A DNA stretch of 64,000 nt from Cupriavidus basilensis (GCF_000832305.1 NZ_CP010536.1:682001-746000); one strand, 5' to 3'; shown: positions 52,789 to 63,067, numbered from the stretch's first letter. Notes: generated by a model not told the origin, from the letters alone. Translations and numbers: made by a program.

Positions 52789-55700
52789 TACGGCCTCGGC
52801 TCCGGAGCATGCCCGGCTTCATTGCCACCCGCGCCGCCACCCGCGCCGCCACCTGCGCCGCCACCCGCGTCGTCGCCAAACCGGCGCCGGCGCCAGGCCT
52901 TCAGGCGCGTTGCCACGCTGTCGAACGCCAGGTAGATCACCGGCGTGGTGAACAGCGTCAGCACCTGGCTGACCAGCAGGCCGCCCACCATGGTGATGCC
53001 CAGCGGGCGGCGCAGCTCCGAGCCGATGCCGGTGCCCAGCATCAGCGGCAGCGCCGCCAGCAGGGCCGCCATGGTGGTCATCAGGATGGGGCGCAAGCGC
53101 AGCAGGCAGGCCTGGAAGATCGCCTCGCGCGGCGCCATGCCGCCCTCGCGCTCGGCCTCGAGCGCGAAGTCGATCATCATGATGGCGTTCTTCTTGACGA
53201 TACCGATCAGCAGGATGATGCCGATGATCGCGATGATGCCCAGGTCCTGGCCCGAGACCAGCAGCGCCAGCAGCGCGCCCACGCCGGCCGAGGGCAGGGT
53301 GGAGAGGATGGTCACGGGATGGATGGTGCTCTCATAGAGCACGCCCAGCACGATGTACATCGTGATCACCGCGGCCAGGATCAGCCACAGCGTGTTGGAC
53401 AGCGAAGCGCGGAAGGCCAGCGCGGCGCCCTGGAAGTCAGTCTGCATCGAGATCGGCAGGCCGATTTCCTGCTCCACCTTGGCGATCTTGTCGACCGCGG
53501 CGCCGAGCGATTCGCCCGGCGCCAGGTTGAACGAGATGGTGGCGGACGGGAACTGGCCCTGGTGGTTGATCACCAGCGGCCCGGTGCGCTCGCTGATGCG
53601 CGCGAACGCGCCCAGCGGCACCTGCCCGCCGGAGGAGGAGGGCAGGCGCAGCTCCGCCAGCGACTGCGGGTCGGTGCGGAACTGCGGCATGGCCTCCAGT
53701 ACCACGCGGTACTGGCTCGCCTGGGTGAAGATGGTCGATACCAGGCGCTGGCCGAAGGCGCTGTACAACGCGCTGTCGATCACCGCGGTGGTGATGCCAA
53801 AGCGCGCCGCGGCGTCGCGGTCGATATCCACATAGGCGCGCAGGCCGTTGTTCTGCTGGTCGCTGGCCACATCGCGCAGCTCCGGCTCCAGCTTCAGGCG
53901 CTCGACCAGCCTCGGCACCCAGGTGGCCAGCGTGGTGGGATCCGGGTCCTGCACGGTGAACTGGTACTGCGTGCGTGCCACACGGTCCTCGATGGTCAGG
54001 TCCTGCACCGGCTGGGTATAGAGCGAAACCCCGCCGAGCTTGTCGACCGCGGCCTGCAGGCGGCGCGTCACGTCCTCGATGGAGTCGCTGCGCTGGTCCT
54101 TGGGCTTCAGGTTGATCAAGAGGCGCCCGGCGTTGAGCGTGGTATTGGTGCCGTCGACCCCGACGAAGGAGGACAGGCTCTCCACCGCCGGGTCTTCCAG
54201 CACCACCTTGGCCACTGCCTGCTGCTTGCGTGCCATGGCGGGGAACGAGGTGGTCTGGGACGCTTCGGTAATGCCCTGGATCACGCCGGTGTCCTGCACC
54301 GGGAAAAAGCCTTTGGGCACCAGCATGTACAGCACCACGGTCAGCACCATGGTGCCGACGGCGACCAGCAGGGTGAGCTTCTGGCGGTCCAGCACCCATT
54401 CCAGCGCGCGGCCGTAGCGGTCGATCACGTTGTCGAAGAAGCGGCCGGTGGCGCGGTGAAAGCGCGAGAGCTTCTCTTCGGGCACATGGTGCAGCAGGCG
54501 CGCGCACATCATCGGCGTGAGCGTCAGCGAGACCACCGCCGAGATCAGGATCGACACCGCCAGCGTGATGGCGAACTCGCGAAACAGGCGCCCGACCACA
54601 TCGCCCATGAACAGCAGCGGGATCAGCACGGCCACCAGCGAGAACGTCAGCGAGATGATGGTGAAGCCAATCTGCTTGGACCCCTTGAGCGCCGCCTCCA
54701 TGGGCGAATCGCCCTTTTCGATGTAGCGCATGATGTTCTCGATCATCACGATCGCATCGTCCACCACGAAGCCGGTGGCAATGGTCAGCGCCATCAGCGT
54801 CAGGTTGTTGATCGAGAAGCCAGCCAGGTACATCACGCCGAAGGTGCCCACCAGCGACAGCGGCACCGCCACGCCCGGGATGATGGTGGCGGGCACGTTG
54901 CGCAGGAAGACGAAGATCACCATCACCACCAGCGCGACCGCCAGCAGCAGCTCGAACTCCACGTCGCGCACCGAGGCGCGGATGGTGGTGGTGCGGTCGG
55001 TCAGCAACTGCACCTTGACCGAGGCCGGCAGCGCATTCTGCAATTGCGGCAGCAGCGCCTTGATGCGGTCCACCACCTCGATCACATTGGCGCCGGGCTG
55101 GCGCTGGATGCTCAGCACGATGGCCGGCTTGTCGTTGGCCCAGGCCGCCAGGCGGCTGTTCTCGGGCCCGTCGACGATGTTGGCCACATCGGTGATGCGG
55201 ATCGGCGCGCCGTTCTGGTAGCCGACGATGATCTGGCGGTACTCGTCGGCGGACTTGAGCTGGTCGTTGGCGTCGATGGTGGAGGCGCGCGCGGGGCCGT
55301 CGAAGCTGCCCTTGGCGCCATTGACGTTGGCGCTGCCGATCGCCGTGCGCAGGTCGTCGATCGACATGCCGAGCGCGGCCAGCGCGGTCGGATTGGCCTG
55401 GATGCGCACCGCCGGGCGCTGCCCGCCGCTGATGCTCACCAGCCCCACGCCCTGCAACTGCGAGATCTTTTGCGCCACGCGGGTGTCCACCATGTCCTGC
55501 AGCTTGGGCAGCGGCATGGTGTCGGACGTCATGGCCAGCGTCATGATCGGCGCGTCGGCCGGGTTGACCTTGCTGTACACCGGCGGCATCGGCAGATCCG
55601 CCGGCAGCAGGTTGCCGCCGGCGTTGATGGCGGCCTGCACCTCTTGCTCGGCCACGTCCAGCGACAGCGTGAGCTCGAACTGCAGCGTGATCACCGAGGC

Positions 55701-55961
55701 GCCGCCCGAGGACGACGACGACATCTGCTTGAGGCCCGGCATCTGGCCGAACTGGCGCTCCAGCGGCGCCGTGATGGACGAAGTCATCACATCCGGGCTG
55801 GCGCCCGGATACAGCGTGGTGACCTGGATGGTCGGGTAGTCGACCTCCGGCAGCGCCGACAGCGGCAGCAGCTTGAAGGCCACCAGGCCCGACAGCAGGA
55901 TGGCGACCATCAGCAGCGCGGTGGCGACCGGCCGCTCGATGAACAGGCGTGAGGGATTCAT
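52788..55961 (-). CDS. mdtB: RND efflux pump inner-membrane subunit, MdtB-like
   Basis: First permease of the MdtBC pair, 1057 residues, with the RND pattern: [20 protein letters not shown], porter domains, [20 protein letters not shown] in TM4 and the duplicated C-terminal half ([20 protein letters not shown]). After the last helix a Gly-rich tail of about 40 residues (GGGAGGGAGGGAGGN) is unusual. Ends overlapping the MdtC start (TAATG), so their translation is coupled. Ten bases separate it from the membrane-fusion protein stop. Confidence 0.94.
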   Translation of the reverse strand: MNPSRLFIERPVATALLMVAILLSGLVAFKLLPLSALPEVDYPTIQVTTLYPGASPDVMTSSITAPLERQFGQMPGLKQMSSSSSGGASVITLQFELTLSLDVAEQEVQAAINAGGNLLPADLPMPPVYSKVNPADAPIMTLAMTSDTMPLPKLQDMVDTRVAQKISQLQGVGLVSISGGQRPAVRIQANPTALAALGMSIDDLRTAIGSANVNGAKGSFDGPARASTIDANDQLKSADEYRQIIVGYQNGAPIRITDVANIVDGPENSRLAAWANDKPAIVLSIQRQPGANVIEVVDRIKALLPQLQNALPASVKVQLLTDRTTTIRASVRDVEFELLLAVALVVMVIFVFLRNVPATIIPGVAVPLSLVGTFGVMYLAGFSINNLTLMALTIATGFVVDDAIVMIENIMRYIEKGDSPMEAALKGSKQIGFTIISLTFSLVAVLIPLLFMGDVVGRLFREFAITLAVSILISAVVSLTLTPMMCARLLHHVPEEKLSRFHRATGRFFDNVIDRYGRALEWVLDRQKLTLLVAVGTMVLTVVLYMLVPKGFFPVQDTGVIQGITEASQTTSFPAMARKQQAVAKVVLEDPAVESLSSFVGVDGTNTTLNAGRLLINLKPKDQRSDSIEDVTRRLQAAVDKLGGVSLYTQPVQDLTIEDRVARTQYQFTVQDPDPTTLATWVPRLVERLKLEPELRDVASDQQNNGLRAYVDIDRDAAARFGITTAVIDSALYSAFGQRLVSTIFTQASQYRVVLEAMPQFRTDPQSLAELRLPSSSGGQVPLGAFARISERTGPLVINHQGQFPSATISFNLAPGESLGAAVDKIAKVEQEIGLPISMQTDFQGAALAFRASLSNTLWLILAAVITMYIVLGVLYESTIHPVTILSTLPSAGVGALLALLVSGQDLGIIAIIGIILLIGIVKKNAIMMIDFALEAEREGGMAPREAIFQACLLRLRPILMTTMAALLAALPLMLGTGIGSELRRPLGITMVGGLLVSQVLTLFTTPVIYLAFDSVATRLKAWRRRRFGDDAGGGAGGGAGGGAGGNEAGHAPEPRP

Positions 55962-55970
55962 GCTGGGTCC

Positions 55971-57410
55971 TTACTGCGGCCGCTGGGGCGCCGCGCCCGC
56001 CGCGGCGCCAGCGCTGGCGCCGCCATCCGTTGCCGCCGCGCTTGCGCCGTCGCGGTGACGCCGCCCTTCACCATGCGCACCCGAGGCGCCCGGCACGCCG
56101 GAGGCGCCGGCCGCGCCGCTGGCGCCTCCATCGCGGCGCCGTCCGCGCCCGCGCGGCGCACTGGCCGGTACCAGCGCGGCGGCGCGCGCCGCCGGGTCCA
56201 CGGTTTCCACCGTCATGCCTTCCTTGAGCCGGTCGGCGCCGTCGATCACCACGCGCTGGCCGGGCTGCAGGCCCTTGGTCACCACGGTGCGCTCGCCGTC
56301 GCTCGGGCCGAGCGCGACCACCTGGACCTTGACCTTGCTGCTGTCGTCCACCACATAGACAAAGGTGCCTTGCTGGCCGCGCTGGATCGCCGCCACCGGT
56401 ACCACGGTGGCGTCCTCGATGGTGTCCACCTTGGTGCGCATGTTGACGAACTGGTTCGGGAACAGCAGGCCGTCCTGGTTCTGGAAGATCGCCTTGAGCT
56501 TGACCGTGCCGGTGGTGGTGTCGATCTGGTTGTCGGTGGTCAGCAGCGTGCCCTCGGCCAGGCGGTTGCGGGCCTGGCGGTCCCAGGCCTGGACGGGAAT
56601 GGTCTCGCCCGCGTGCAGCCGCTTGAGCACCGACGGCAGGTTGTCCTCAGGGATGGTGTAGAGCACCGCGATCGGCTGGATCTGGGTGATCAGGGCGATG
56701 CCGTTGGTGTCGCTGGTGCTGACGATATTGCCCGGGTCGACCTGGCGCAGGCCGATGCGCCCGGAGGCCGGCGCGATGATGCGGGTGTAGCCCAGTTGCA
56801 GGCGGGCGCTGTCCACGTTGGCCTGGTCGGTCTTGACCACGCCTTCATACTGGCGCACCAGGGCGTCCTGGGTGTCTACCTGCTGGCTGGAGATGGAGTC
56901 CTGGCCGAGCAGGGTGCGGTAGCGCCTCTGGTCCAGGCGGGCGTTTTCCAGCAAGGCGCGGTCGCGCGCCAGCGTGCCCACGGCCTGGTCCAGCGTGGCC
57001 TGGAACGGGCGCGGATCGATCTCGGCAAGCACGTCGCCGGCCTTGACCATCTGGCCCTCCTTGAACAGGACCTTGAGCAAAGGCCCGGACACCTGGGCGC
57101 GCACGGTCACATTGGCCACGGGCGTGACATTGCCCAGGCCGTTGAGGATGACGTCCATATTACGCTGGGCCACGGTGCTGACCACCACCGGCGAGCGCTG
57201 GCCGCCGGGACCCCCAGGGCCCCCAGGGCCCCCAGGGCCGCCACGGCTGCCGTTCGCGCCGCCGGCGGCGGGCGTACGATGCTTGTACCAATACCAGCCG
57301 CCGCCGGCCAGCAGCAGGATCAGCGCGGCGGCAATCAGTTTGCGGCGGCGCGAGGCAGCCTTGGGCGGTGGTGGCAGCTTAGCCGGTTGATGTTCTTCGG
57401 GGTTGGCCAT
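55971..57410 (-). CDS. mdtA: RND efflux membrane-fusion protein, MdtA-like
   Basis: Periplasmic adaptor that joins the MdtBC pump to the outer-membrane channel. From ATG 57410 (479 residues) a basic N-terminal segment leads into one membrane anchor (RRKLIAAALILLLAGGGWYW, about 21-41), a Gly/Pro linker (GGPGGPGGPGGPGG, about 60-72), the lipoyl and hairpin domains (PVANVTVRAQVSGPLLKVLF, ENARLDQRRYRTLLGQDSIS) and beta-barrel domains. The C-terminal 80 residues are a low-complexity Ala/Gly/Arg tail. First gene of the operon mdtA-mdtB-mdtC-nodT. The longer upstream frame start is not supported. Confidence 0.93.
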   Translation of the reverse strand: MANPEEHQPAKLPPPPKAASRRRKLIAAALILLLAGGGWYWYKHRTPAAGGANGSRGGPGGPGGPGGPGGQRSPVVVSTVAQRNMDVILNGLGNVTPVANVTVRAQVSGPLLKVLFKEGQMVKAGDVLAEIDPRPFQATLDQAVGTLARDRALLENARLDQRRYRTLLGQDSISSQQVDTQDALVRQYEGVVKTDQANVDSARLQLGYTRIIAPASGRIGLRQVDPGNIVSTSDTNGIALITQIQPIAVLYTIPEDNLPSVLKRLHAGETIPVQAWDRQARNRLAEGTLLTTDNQIDTTTGTVKLKAIFQNQDGLLFPNQFVNMRTKVDTIEDATVVPVAAIQRGQQGTFVYVVDDSSKVKVQVVALGPSDGERTVVTKGLQPGQRVVIDGADRLKEGMTVETVDPAARAAALVPASAPRGRGRRRDGGASGAAGASGVPGASGAHGEGRRHRDGASAAATDGGASAGAAAGAAPQRPQ

Positions 57411-57741
57411 GACCGGGTCCTGGGAGCGACGCGTCAACAAGGACGCGTTCGAACGATTTTCGGGGTAAGAGAGGCAGAAGTATGCCGTAACGCCGTCGGC
57501 ACGTGCCGTTGGCGGCACGCGGCTTCCTGCGCAATGGCGCGCTGGCCGGGTGGCGTCGGGCGGGGCCGTCCTGGTCCGGCAACCGCCGGCAACGGCAACA
57601 TAAGCGAAGCATAATGCGCCTTGGCAGCGCCCATGTTTCAGCGCGGGCGACCATTCTTACAGATCATTACCAGCGGCCCGGGTGTAATGCCCTGAAACAA
57701 TTCGCCCGGATTGCCGCGCCCAGCCTAGCTATCATCTGCCT
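57411..57741. promoter_or_regulatory. Divergent promoter region, mdtABC operon / OmpR-EnvZ-type system
   Basis: 331 bp without a gene. The operon on one side and the two-component system on the other probably share control here. No clear -10/-35 pair or regulator box can be read. Confidence 0.4.
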
Positions 57742-58473
57742 ATGCGAGCCAATCAGCCTACCCAGATCCTCGTCGTCGACGACGATCCCGAACTCCGCGA
57801 CCTGCTGCGCGAATACCTCACCCAGCAGGGCTTTGCCGTGTCCGTGCTGCACGATGGCGAAGGCTTGCAGGCGCGCCTGGAGCGCGAGCGCCCCGCCCTG
57901 GTCGTGCTTGACCTGATGATGCCCAAGGTGGATGGGCTGACCGCATTGCGCAACCTGCGCGCCAAGAACGACGACATTCCCGTGATCCTGCTCACCGCGC
58001 GCAGCGACGAGATCGACCGCATCGTCGGGCTGGAGATCGGCGCGGACGATTATCTCGGCAAGCCATTCTCGCCGCGCGAGCTGCTGGCGCGGATCAACGC
58101 GGTGCTGCGCCGCAAGCTGGCCCGCCCCGCGGCCGCGCCGGAAGACCGCGAGGGCATGGCCTTCGGGCCGTTCCGCGTCAACTTCCGCCAGCGTTCGCTG
58201 GTGCGCAGCGGCGACCCGGTGGCGATCAGCGATACGGAGTTCGCGCTGCTCAAGCTGCTGTTGATGCACCCGCTTGAAGTGCTGTCGCGCGAGCGCATCG
58301 TGGAGCTGATGTACGGCACCGCGAGCGGCATCAGCGACCGCGGCATCGACGTCCAGATCTGGCGCCTGCGCCGCCTGCTGGACGAAGACGCCCAGCGGCC
58401 GCGCTACATCCAGACGGTACGGGGGCGCGGTTATACCTTCGTGCCCGACGAAGCTGAAGACATTGTCCAATGA
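57742..58473 (+). CDS. ompR: OmpR-family response regulator (OmpR/RisA-like)
   Basis: A 243-residue response regulator: receiver with QILVVDDDPELRDLLREY, phospho-acceptor Asp57 (VVLDLMMPKVDG), ILLTARSDE and GKPFSPRELLARI, and the OmpR winged helix in the C-terminal half (FALLKLLLMHPLEVLSRERI, RGYTFVPDE). Very close in sequence to OmpR/RisA orthologues of beta-proteobacteria. Overlaps the sensor gene by four bases. Divergent from the mdtABC-type operon, which it may control as BaeR or similar regulators do for pumps. The symbol is by orthology and not certain. Confidence 0.88.
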   Translation: MRANQPTQILVVDDDPELRDLLREYLTQQGFAVSVLHDGEGLQARLERERPALVVLDLMMPKVDGLTALRNLRAKNDDIPVILLTARSDEIDRIVGLEIGADDYLGKPFSPRELLARINAVLRRKLARPAAAPEDREGMAFGPFRVNFRQRSLVRSGDPVAISDTEFALLKLLLMHPLEVLSRERIVELMYGTASGISDRGIDVQIWRLRRLLDEDAQRPRYIQTVRGRGYTFVPDEAEDIVQ

Positions 58474-59747
58474 AGTTGCGCATCGATACGCTGTTCGGAC
58501 GCATCGCGCTGCTGATCGCAGCGGTGCTGGTGCTGAGCCATTTCTCCTGGCTTGCCATCCTGCGCATGGATCGCCGCCAGCAGCAGGTGGATTACTCCGT
58601 CGAGCAGATGATGTTCCAGTTCGAGAGCATCCAGCGCGCGCTTGCCGCTCAGCCGCCCATCAAGCTGCCAAGCCTGGTGGAGGTGGCCAGCGAGGCCAGC
58701 GCGGCCGAGCACACCGTGGCGGCCAAGGGCCGGGCGCGCCGGCTGGTCGAGCAGTTCTCCCAGCGCATGCCGCCTGGGACCCAGGTACGGCTAGAGGAAG
58801 ACCAGACCACGCGCATCTGGGTCAAGCTGCCGCACCGGCAGGACTGGATCGCGATGCCGGCGCTGTGGGTGGTCAACCCCCCACCTGACAACCGCCTGCT
58901 GCCTGGCGTGATCCTGGTGGTCGGCGTAGCCATGGCCGTGGCCCTGCTGATTGCCTGGCAGATCCAGCGCCCCGTGCGCGACATGGCCGCCGCGGCCGAG
59001 CAGCTGTCGCGCCAGCACATCGTCAAGCCGCTGCGTGAGCGCGGCCCGCATGAGCTGCGCCAGTTGATCGTGCGCTTCAACCGCATGATGGCTGACCTGA
59101 CCCGCATCGACCAGGAGCGCAATACGATGCTTGCCGGCATCGCCCACGACCTCAAGACGCCGCTGGCACGGTTGCGGCTGCGCGCCGAGATGCTGGCCGA
59201 TCCCAAGGCCGCGGCCGGCGTCACGCGCGATGTCGAGTCCATGTCCGCCATCGTCGAGCAGTTCCTGACCTTTGCCCAGAGCGGCGAACCCGCGGCGCGG
59301 CCGGTGCCGGTCGATCGCCGTATCGGCGAGCTGGCCGCCTCGCTGGCCGAGCAGGACAAGTCGGTGGAGGTCTCGCTGATGGCAGGCGAGGGCTTTCGCA
59401 TGATCGCCACCCAGCTCGACCGTATCGTCGGCAACCTGGTCGACAACGCCTATGCCTACGGGGCGGCGCCGGTGCTGCTCAGGACCTCGCGCCAGGCCGA
59501 TGGCTGGCACATGGTGGTGGAGGACCACGGCGAAGGCATTCCGCCGGATGCCATGGAGAAGGTCACCCTGCCATTCGTGCGGCTGGACCCGGCACGCGGC
59601 GGCAATGCGCACTCGGGCCTGGGCCTGGCCATCGTCGACCGGCTGGTGCGCCAGGCGGGCGGCCGCCTGGTGCTGGCAAACCGGGACGAGGGCGGCTTGC
59701 GGGTGGAAATGGTGTTTCCGTTCGCGACGCTGGCACAAGCGGCCTGA
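58470..59747 (+). CDS. EnvZ-type sensor histidine kinase (RisS-like)
   Basis: A 425-residue membrane kinase: TM1 at about 10-30, a short periplasmic part, TM2 at about 145-165, HAMP, phospho-acceptor His226 (LAGIAHDLKTPLARLRLRAE) and ATPase motifs DRIVGNLVDNAYAYG, EDHGEGIP and SGLGLAIVDRLV. It starts four bases inside the response regulator gene. Pair partner of the preceding OmpR-like regulator; the signal is likely envelope-related (osmolarity, acid or membrane stress). Confidence 0.92.
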   Translation: MKLRIDTLFGRIALLIAAVLVLSHFSWLAILRMDRRQQQVDYSVEQMMFQFESIQRALAAQPPIKLPSLVEVASEASAAEHTVAAKGRARRLVEQFSQRMPPGTQVRLEEDQTTRIWVKLPHRQDWIAMPALWVVNPPPDNRLLPGVILVVGVAMAVALLIAWQIQRPVRDMAAAAEQLSRQHIVKPLRERGPHELRQLIVRFNRMMADLTRIDQERNTMLAGIAHDLKTPLARLRLRAEMLADPKAAAGVTRDVESMSAIVEQFLTFAQSGEPAARPVPVDRRIGELAASLAEQDKSVEVSLMAGEGFRMIATQLDRIVGNLVDNAYAYGAAPVLLRTSRQADGWHMVVEDHGEGIPPDAMEKVTLPFVRLDPARGGNAHSGLGLAIVDRLVRQAGGRLVLANRDEGGLRVEMVFPFATLAQAA

Positions 59748-59753
59748 GCGCCA

Positions 59754-59776
59754 GCCGCCGTCCGCCGGACGGCGGC
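59754..59776 (+). terminator. GC-rich hairpin after the sensor kinase gene
   Basis: GCCGCCGTCCG and its complement CGGACGGCGGC (59754-59764, 59766-59776) around one base. It lies 6 bp after the kinase stop; there is no T tract, so termination activity is uncertain. Confidence 0.4.
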
Positions 59777-59958
59777 GTCCCGGCCCGTATCAGATCTGGA
59801 ACACATTCAGGCGGTTTTCCCCTGCGCGGGGGCTGCCGGCTTACGCCATGGCCACGCGGGCCATATGCTGGCTTGCGTGGTACGCAGCTTGCTGTGAGTA
59901 GTTGCTCTGTGCGCTTTGACAACGCGAAGCGCCAATCCAGTTGATCAGGAGACGCATC

Positions 59959-60252
59959 ATGGCAACGTTCGTCACGCTTCTTAACTTCACCGACCAGGGA
60001 ATCCGTACCGTAAAGGACACAACCAAGCGCGCCGCGGCGGTTCGCGAAATGGCCAAGGCAAGCGGCATCGAAATGAAAGACATCTTCTGGACGCTCGGGC
60101 AATATGACCTGGTAGCGACCTTTAGCGCGCCTGACGAGGCCACCATGACCGCATTCGGCCTGGCCCTGGGCATGGCGGGCAACGTCCGCAGCCAGACGCT
60201 GCGTGCCTTCTCCGCTGAAGAGATGAACGGCATCCTCAGCAAGCTGCCGTAG
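59959..60252 (+). CDS. GYD domain-containing protein
   Basis: A 97-residue cytoplasmic protein of the GYD family (small ferredoxin-like fold, often hexameric). It begins MATFVTLLNFTDQGIRTVKD and holds the family trait LGQYDLVATFSAPDEATMTA. Members bind no known ligand and are often found near redox genes. ATG 59959 preceded by CAGGAGA. Followed by a bidirectional terminator shared with plsY. Confidence 0.9.
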   Translation: MATFVTLLNFTDQGIRTVKDTTKRAAAVREMAKASGIEMKDIFWTLGQYDLVATFSAPDEATMTAFGLALGMAGNVRSQTLRAFSAEEMNGILSKLP

Positions 60253-60271
60253 CTACTTGCCAGCCGGCATA

Positions 60272-60301
60272 AAAAAGCCCGCATCACCATGCGGGCTTTT
60301 T
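60272..60301. terminator. Bidirectional terminator between the GYD gene and plsY
   Basis: AAAAAGCCCGCAT / ATGCGGGCTTTTT (60272-60284, 60289-60301), a perfect 13-bp stem with CACC loop and A/T flanks on both sides, ending the plus-strand GYD gene and the minus-strand plsY. Confidence 0.92.
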
Positions 60302-60316
60302 ACTGTCGCGCGGTGT

Positions 60317-60934
60317 TCAGGCGCCGGGCGCCTTTTTCTTCTCGCCGATGCGGCTTTCCTTGCCGGCCAGCAGCTTTTCGATGTTGGCGCGGTGCCGCAC
60401 CACCAGCAACACGCTGATCGCGAATACCGCGCCGGCGATCACATCCACACCCGACATCAGGACGTAGAAGAAAGGCGCAAAGACGGCCGACACCAGCGCC
60501 GCCAGCGACGAGTAGCGGAAGAAGAAGGCCACAATCAGCCAGGTCGCCATCGTGCCCGCGCCCAGCAGCGGGTCGACGGCAAACAGGATGCCGGCCGCGG
60601 TGGCCACGCCCTTGCCGCCCGCAAAGCGGAAGAACACCGGGAACAGGTGGCCCAGGAACACCGCCACCGCCACCAGCGCGATGCCCGTGTCGTCGACCCC
60701 GTAGGCCGGGCCAAAGCGCTGCGCCAGCCAGACCGCCAGCCAGCCCTTCAAGGCGTCGCCGATCAGCGTCAGGATGGCGGCTTTCTTGTTGCCGCTGCGC
60801 AGCACGTTGGTGGCGCCAGGATTGCCGGAGCCATAGGTGTGCGGATCGGGCAGGCGCATGGCCTTGCTGACCACGACAGCAAAGGAAATGGAGCCGATCA
60901 GGTAGGCGGCTAGTGCAAAGATCAGATTGGCCAT
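60317..60934 (-). CDS. plsY: Glycerol-3-phosphate acyltransferase PlsY
   Basis: Inner-membrane enzyme of phospholipid synthesis: transfers acyl from acyl-phosphate to glycerol 3-phosphate (PlsX-PlsY pathway). The 205-residue product has about five membrane segments and the three motifs: [20 protein letters not shown] (I), the [18 protein letters not shown] stretch with a G-rich loop (II) and a late [18 protein letters not shown] (III). ATG 60934 fits the normal start [17 protein letters not shown]. The product of the family is essential. Confidence 0.96.
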   Translation of the reverse strand: MANLIFALAAYLIGSISFAVVVSKAMRLPDPHTYGSGNPGATNVLRSGNKKAAILTLIGDALKGWLAVWLAQRFGPAYGVDDTGIALVAVAVFLGHLFPVFFRFAGGKGVATAAGILFAVDPLLGAGTMATWLIVAFFFRYSSLAALVSAVFAPFFYVLMSGVDVIAGAVFAISVLLVVRHRANIEKLLAGKESRIGEKKKAPGA

Positions 60935-61014
60935 GTGGGAACCGGGGGTTTGAGGCTGGCGGGATTGTAGCGTGGAAGGGGGGGCGGGGGGATGGGGGAT
61001 GGCCCGCCCCCAAC

Positions 61015-61506
61015 CTAATCCCTCAACGCACACTCCACCACCTCCGCCCCCACCAACGTCCTCAATACCTGCGGATCAATACTGACCAGATACCCCCTGC
61101 GGCCCCCATTGATATAGATCCGCTCCAGCGCCAACACACCAGCCTCGACAAAAACCGGCATCCGCTTGCGCGTCCCGAACGGCGAGGTCCCGCCCACCAG
61201 ATACCCGCTATGCCGCTGCGCCACCTCGGGCTTGCAGGGCTGCACGCTCTTGTGCCCGGTTTGCCGCGCCAGGTTCTTGGTAGACACCGAACAGTCGCCA
61301 TGCATCAGCACAATCAGCGGCTGCGCACGCTCGTCTTCCATCACCAGCGTCTTGATCACCGCGTGCTCGTCCACGCCGAGCTGGCGGGCGGACTCCCCCG
61401 TGCCGCCGTGCTCGACGTAGTCATAGGCATGCTCGCCAAAGGCAACGCCATGCTGCTTGAGGAACTGGGTGGCCGGGGTTTCCGAAACGTGTTTGGTCTT
61501 GCTCAT
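61015..61506 (-). CDS. ybaK: YbaK/EbsC-type Cys-tRNA(Pro) deacylase
   Basis: Cytoplasmic editing protein that hydrolyses cysteine mischarged to tRNA-Pro. The 163-residue product (ATG 61506) has the INS-domain features [19 protein letters not shown], the strand [20 protein letters not shown] and the [20 protein letters not shown] loop with the conserved Lys, and ends with [20 protein letters not shown]. Lies between plsY and xerD on the minus strand. Activity assignment rests on the family. Confidence 0.92.
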   Translation of the reverse strand: MSKTKHVSETPATQFLKQHGVAFGEHAYDYVEHGGTGESARQLGVDEHAVIKTLVMEDERAQPLIVLMHGDCSVSTKNLARQTGHKSVQPCKPEVAQRHSGYLVGGTSPFGTRKRMPVFVEAGVLALERIYINGGRRGYLVSIDPQVLRTLVGAEVVECALRD

Positions 61507-61541
61507 GATGGATGGCGGATCGCAATGACAGCGCGGGCAAC

Positions 61542-62591
61542 CTAGCCGCGCGGATGGTGGTGCTGGTGCAGCTCGCGCAGGCGCTCGCGCGCCACGTGCG
61601 TGTAGATCTGCGTGGTGGAGATGTCGGCGTGCCCCAGCAGCAGCTGCACCACGCGCAGGTCCGCGCCGTGGTTGAGCAGGTGGGTGGCAAAGGCATGCCG
61701 CAAGGTGTGCGGTGACAGCGGCGCGTAGATCTCGGCTTCGCGCGCGTGGCGCTTGATCAGGTGCCAGAAGGCCTGGCGTGTCATGCCCTCGCCGCGCTGG
61801 GTGACGAACAACGCTTCGCAGGCACGCTCGCCCAACAGCGCTGGCCGGCCTTCGGCCAGGTAGCGGCGCAGCCAGTCGCCGGCTTCGGTGCCAAACGGCA
61901 CCAGGCGCTCCTTGTTGCCCTTGCCGCCCACCACGCGCGCCACGCCCTCGTTCAGGCTGATCTCGATGGTCTTCATCTGCGTCAGCTCGGACACGCGCAG
62001 GCCGCTGGCGTACATCAGCTCCAGCATGGTGCGGTCGCGCAGGCCAAGCGGCGTGGCGGTGTCGGGTGTTTCCAGCAGCGCCTCGACCTGGGCTTCGGTC
62101 AGGGTCTTGGGAAAGCGCGGCGGCTGCTTGGCCGGGCGCAGCAGCAGGCAGGGATCGGCCGTGATCATGTGCTCGCGCAGCGCCCACTGGAAAAAGCGCT
62201 TGAACACTGTCAGCCGCCGGTTGGCGGACGAGGCGCGGGTTGCCAGGTGGCGTGAGGCGAAGTAGCCGTTGAGGGCGGTGTCGTCCACCGCCAGCAGCGC
62301 GCAGGTGCCCGAGGCATGCAGCCAGCGCGACAGCAGGGCCAGGTCGCGCCGGTAGGCGTCGATAGTGTTCTGCGCAAGGCCGTCTTCGAGCCACAGCGCG
62401 TCGCAGAAGCGGTCGACCAGGGCCAGGTCGCCGAGCAGGGCGGGGCTGTCCTCGGTGTCGATGGTGTCGATGGCGGCGTTGCCGTCTTCGTTGCCGTCTT
62501 CGATGGCGTCTTCGTTGTCGTCTTCGATGTCGTCGATATGGCCGCTGTCGCCGCCGTTGTCACCGTCGTCAATCTGCGCAATGTCGTTCAT
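61542..62591 (-). CDS. xerD: Site-specific tyrosine recombinase XerD (with acidic N-terminal extension)
   Basis: Resolves chromosome dimers with XerC at dif in the FtsK-controlled reaction. The 349-residue frame carries the catalytic set Arg199 (SGLRVSEL), Lys224 (GGKGNKERL), His295 and Arg298 ([12 protein letters not shown]), His321 (LLLGHADIS) and nucleophile Tyr330 (TTQIYTHV), and the SAM-like N-terminal core domain starts at about residue 55. XerD is normally near 300 residues; the first 50 here are an acidic, repeat-encoded tail ([17 protein letters not shown]). The start overlaps the ogt stop by four bases (ATGA). Confidence 0.93.
   Translation of the reverse strand: MNDIAQIDDGDNGGDSGHIDDIEDDNEDAIEDGNEDGNAAIDTIDTEDSPALLGDLALVDRFCDALWLEDGLAQNTIDAYRRDLALLSRWLHASGTCALLAVDDTALNGYFASRHLATRASSANRRLTVFKRFFQWALREHMITADPCLLLRPAKQPPRFPKTLTEAQVEALLETPDTATPLGLRDRTMLELMYASGLRVSELTQMKTIEISLNEGVARVVGGKGNKERLVPFGTEAGDWLRRYLAEGRPALLGERACEALFVTQRGEGMTRQAFWHLIKRHAREAEIYAPLSPHTLRHAFATHLLNHGADLRVVQLLLGHADISTTQIYTHVARERLRELHQHHHPRG
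62481..62540 (-). repeat. 12-bp tandem repeat in the 5' end of xerD
   Basis: On the plus strand GCCGTCTTCGTT, GCCGTCTTCGAT, GGCGTCTTCGTT and GTCGTCTTCGAT follow each other from 62481 to 62528, with a weaker fifth unit to 62540. They code for EDGN-type tetrapeptides in the XerD acidic tail. Confidence 0.85.
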
Positions 62592-63067
62592 GCCAGCATC
62601 ACCCCTTCATGGCGCAGCAGCCAGCGTTTGATGTCAAGGAAGAAGCCGTCGCCGTCATGGTTGGCAAAGCCGCCGATGCCGCTGGCGCCGACCACGCGAT
62701 GGCAGGGAATCACCAGCGGGAAGAAATTCGCGCCGCACGCCTGCCCGACCGCGCGCGGCGCGCTGGCGATCTGCCGCGCCACCGCGCCATAGGTGGTGAC
62801 CTTGCCACGCGGCACGTTCGAGATCGCTTGCCAGACCCGGCGCTGGAAGGCGCTGCCGACCGGCGCCAGCGGGATGTCGAAGCGTGCATCCGGATCGGCG
62901 TAGTAGGCCTCCAGTTGCCGCGCCAGGCGTTGCGTGACCGCGTTGGCCGGCGCGACGAGCCGCATGCTCGCGGGCAGGTAGACGATTTCGCGGACGAATT
63001 CGCCGTCGGTGCGCACGCCGATCTTGCCGAAAGGGGCTGGGAGGATGGCGTCGAAGATGGAGTCCAT
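62588..63067 (-). CDS. ogt: Methylated-DNA-protein-cysteine methyltransferase
   Basis: Suicide repair enzyme that takes O6-alkyl groups from guanine onto its own cysteine. The 159-residue product has the active-site motif VIPCHRVVGASG with Cys122, preceded by the N-terminal part starting MDSIFDAILPAPFGKIGVRT and followed by FANHDGDGFFLDIKRWLL. ATG 63067 was chosen because the longer frame upstream has no homology. Overlaps xerD (62588-62591), so the two genes are translated from one mRNA. Confidence 0.95.
   Translation of the reverse strand: MDSIFDAILPAPFGKIGVRTDGEFVREIVYLPASMRLVAPANAVTQRLARQLEAYYADPDARFDIPLAPVGSAFQRRVWQAISNVPRGKVTTYGAVARQIASAPRAVGQACGANFFPLVIPCHRVVGASGIGGFANHDGDGFFLDIKRWLLRHEGVMLA

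Noticed and set aside
52809..55952. A 1047-codon plus-strand frame opposite the MdtB-like pump
   Set aside because: Antisense shadow of a clear RND gene; low-complexity His/Arg/Gln sequence.
61542..62591. XerD as a phage or island integrase
   Set aside because: It is coupled to ogt, has the XerD-type motifs and there is no attachment site or mobile cargo next to it.
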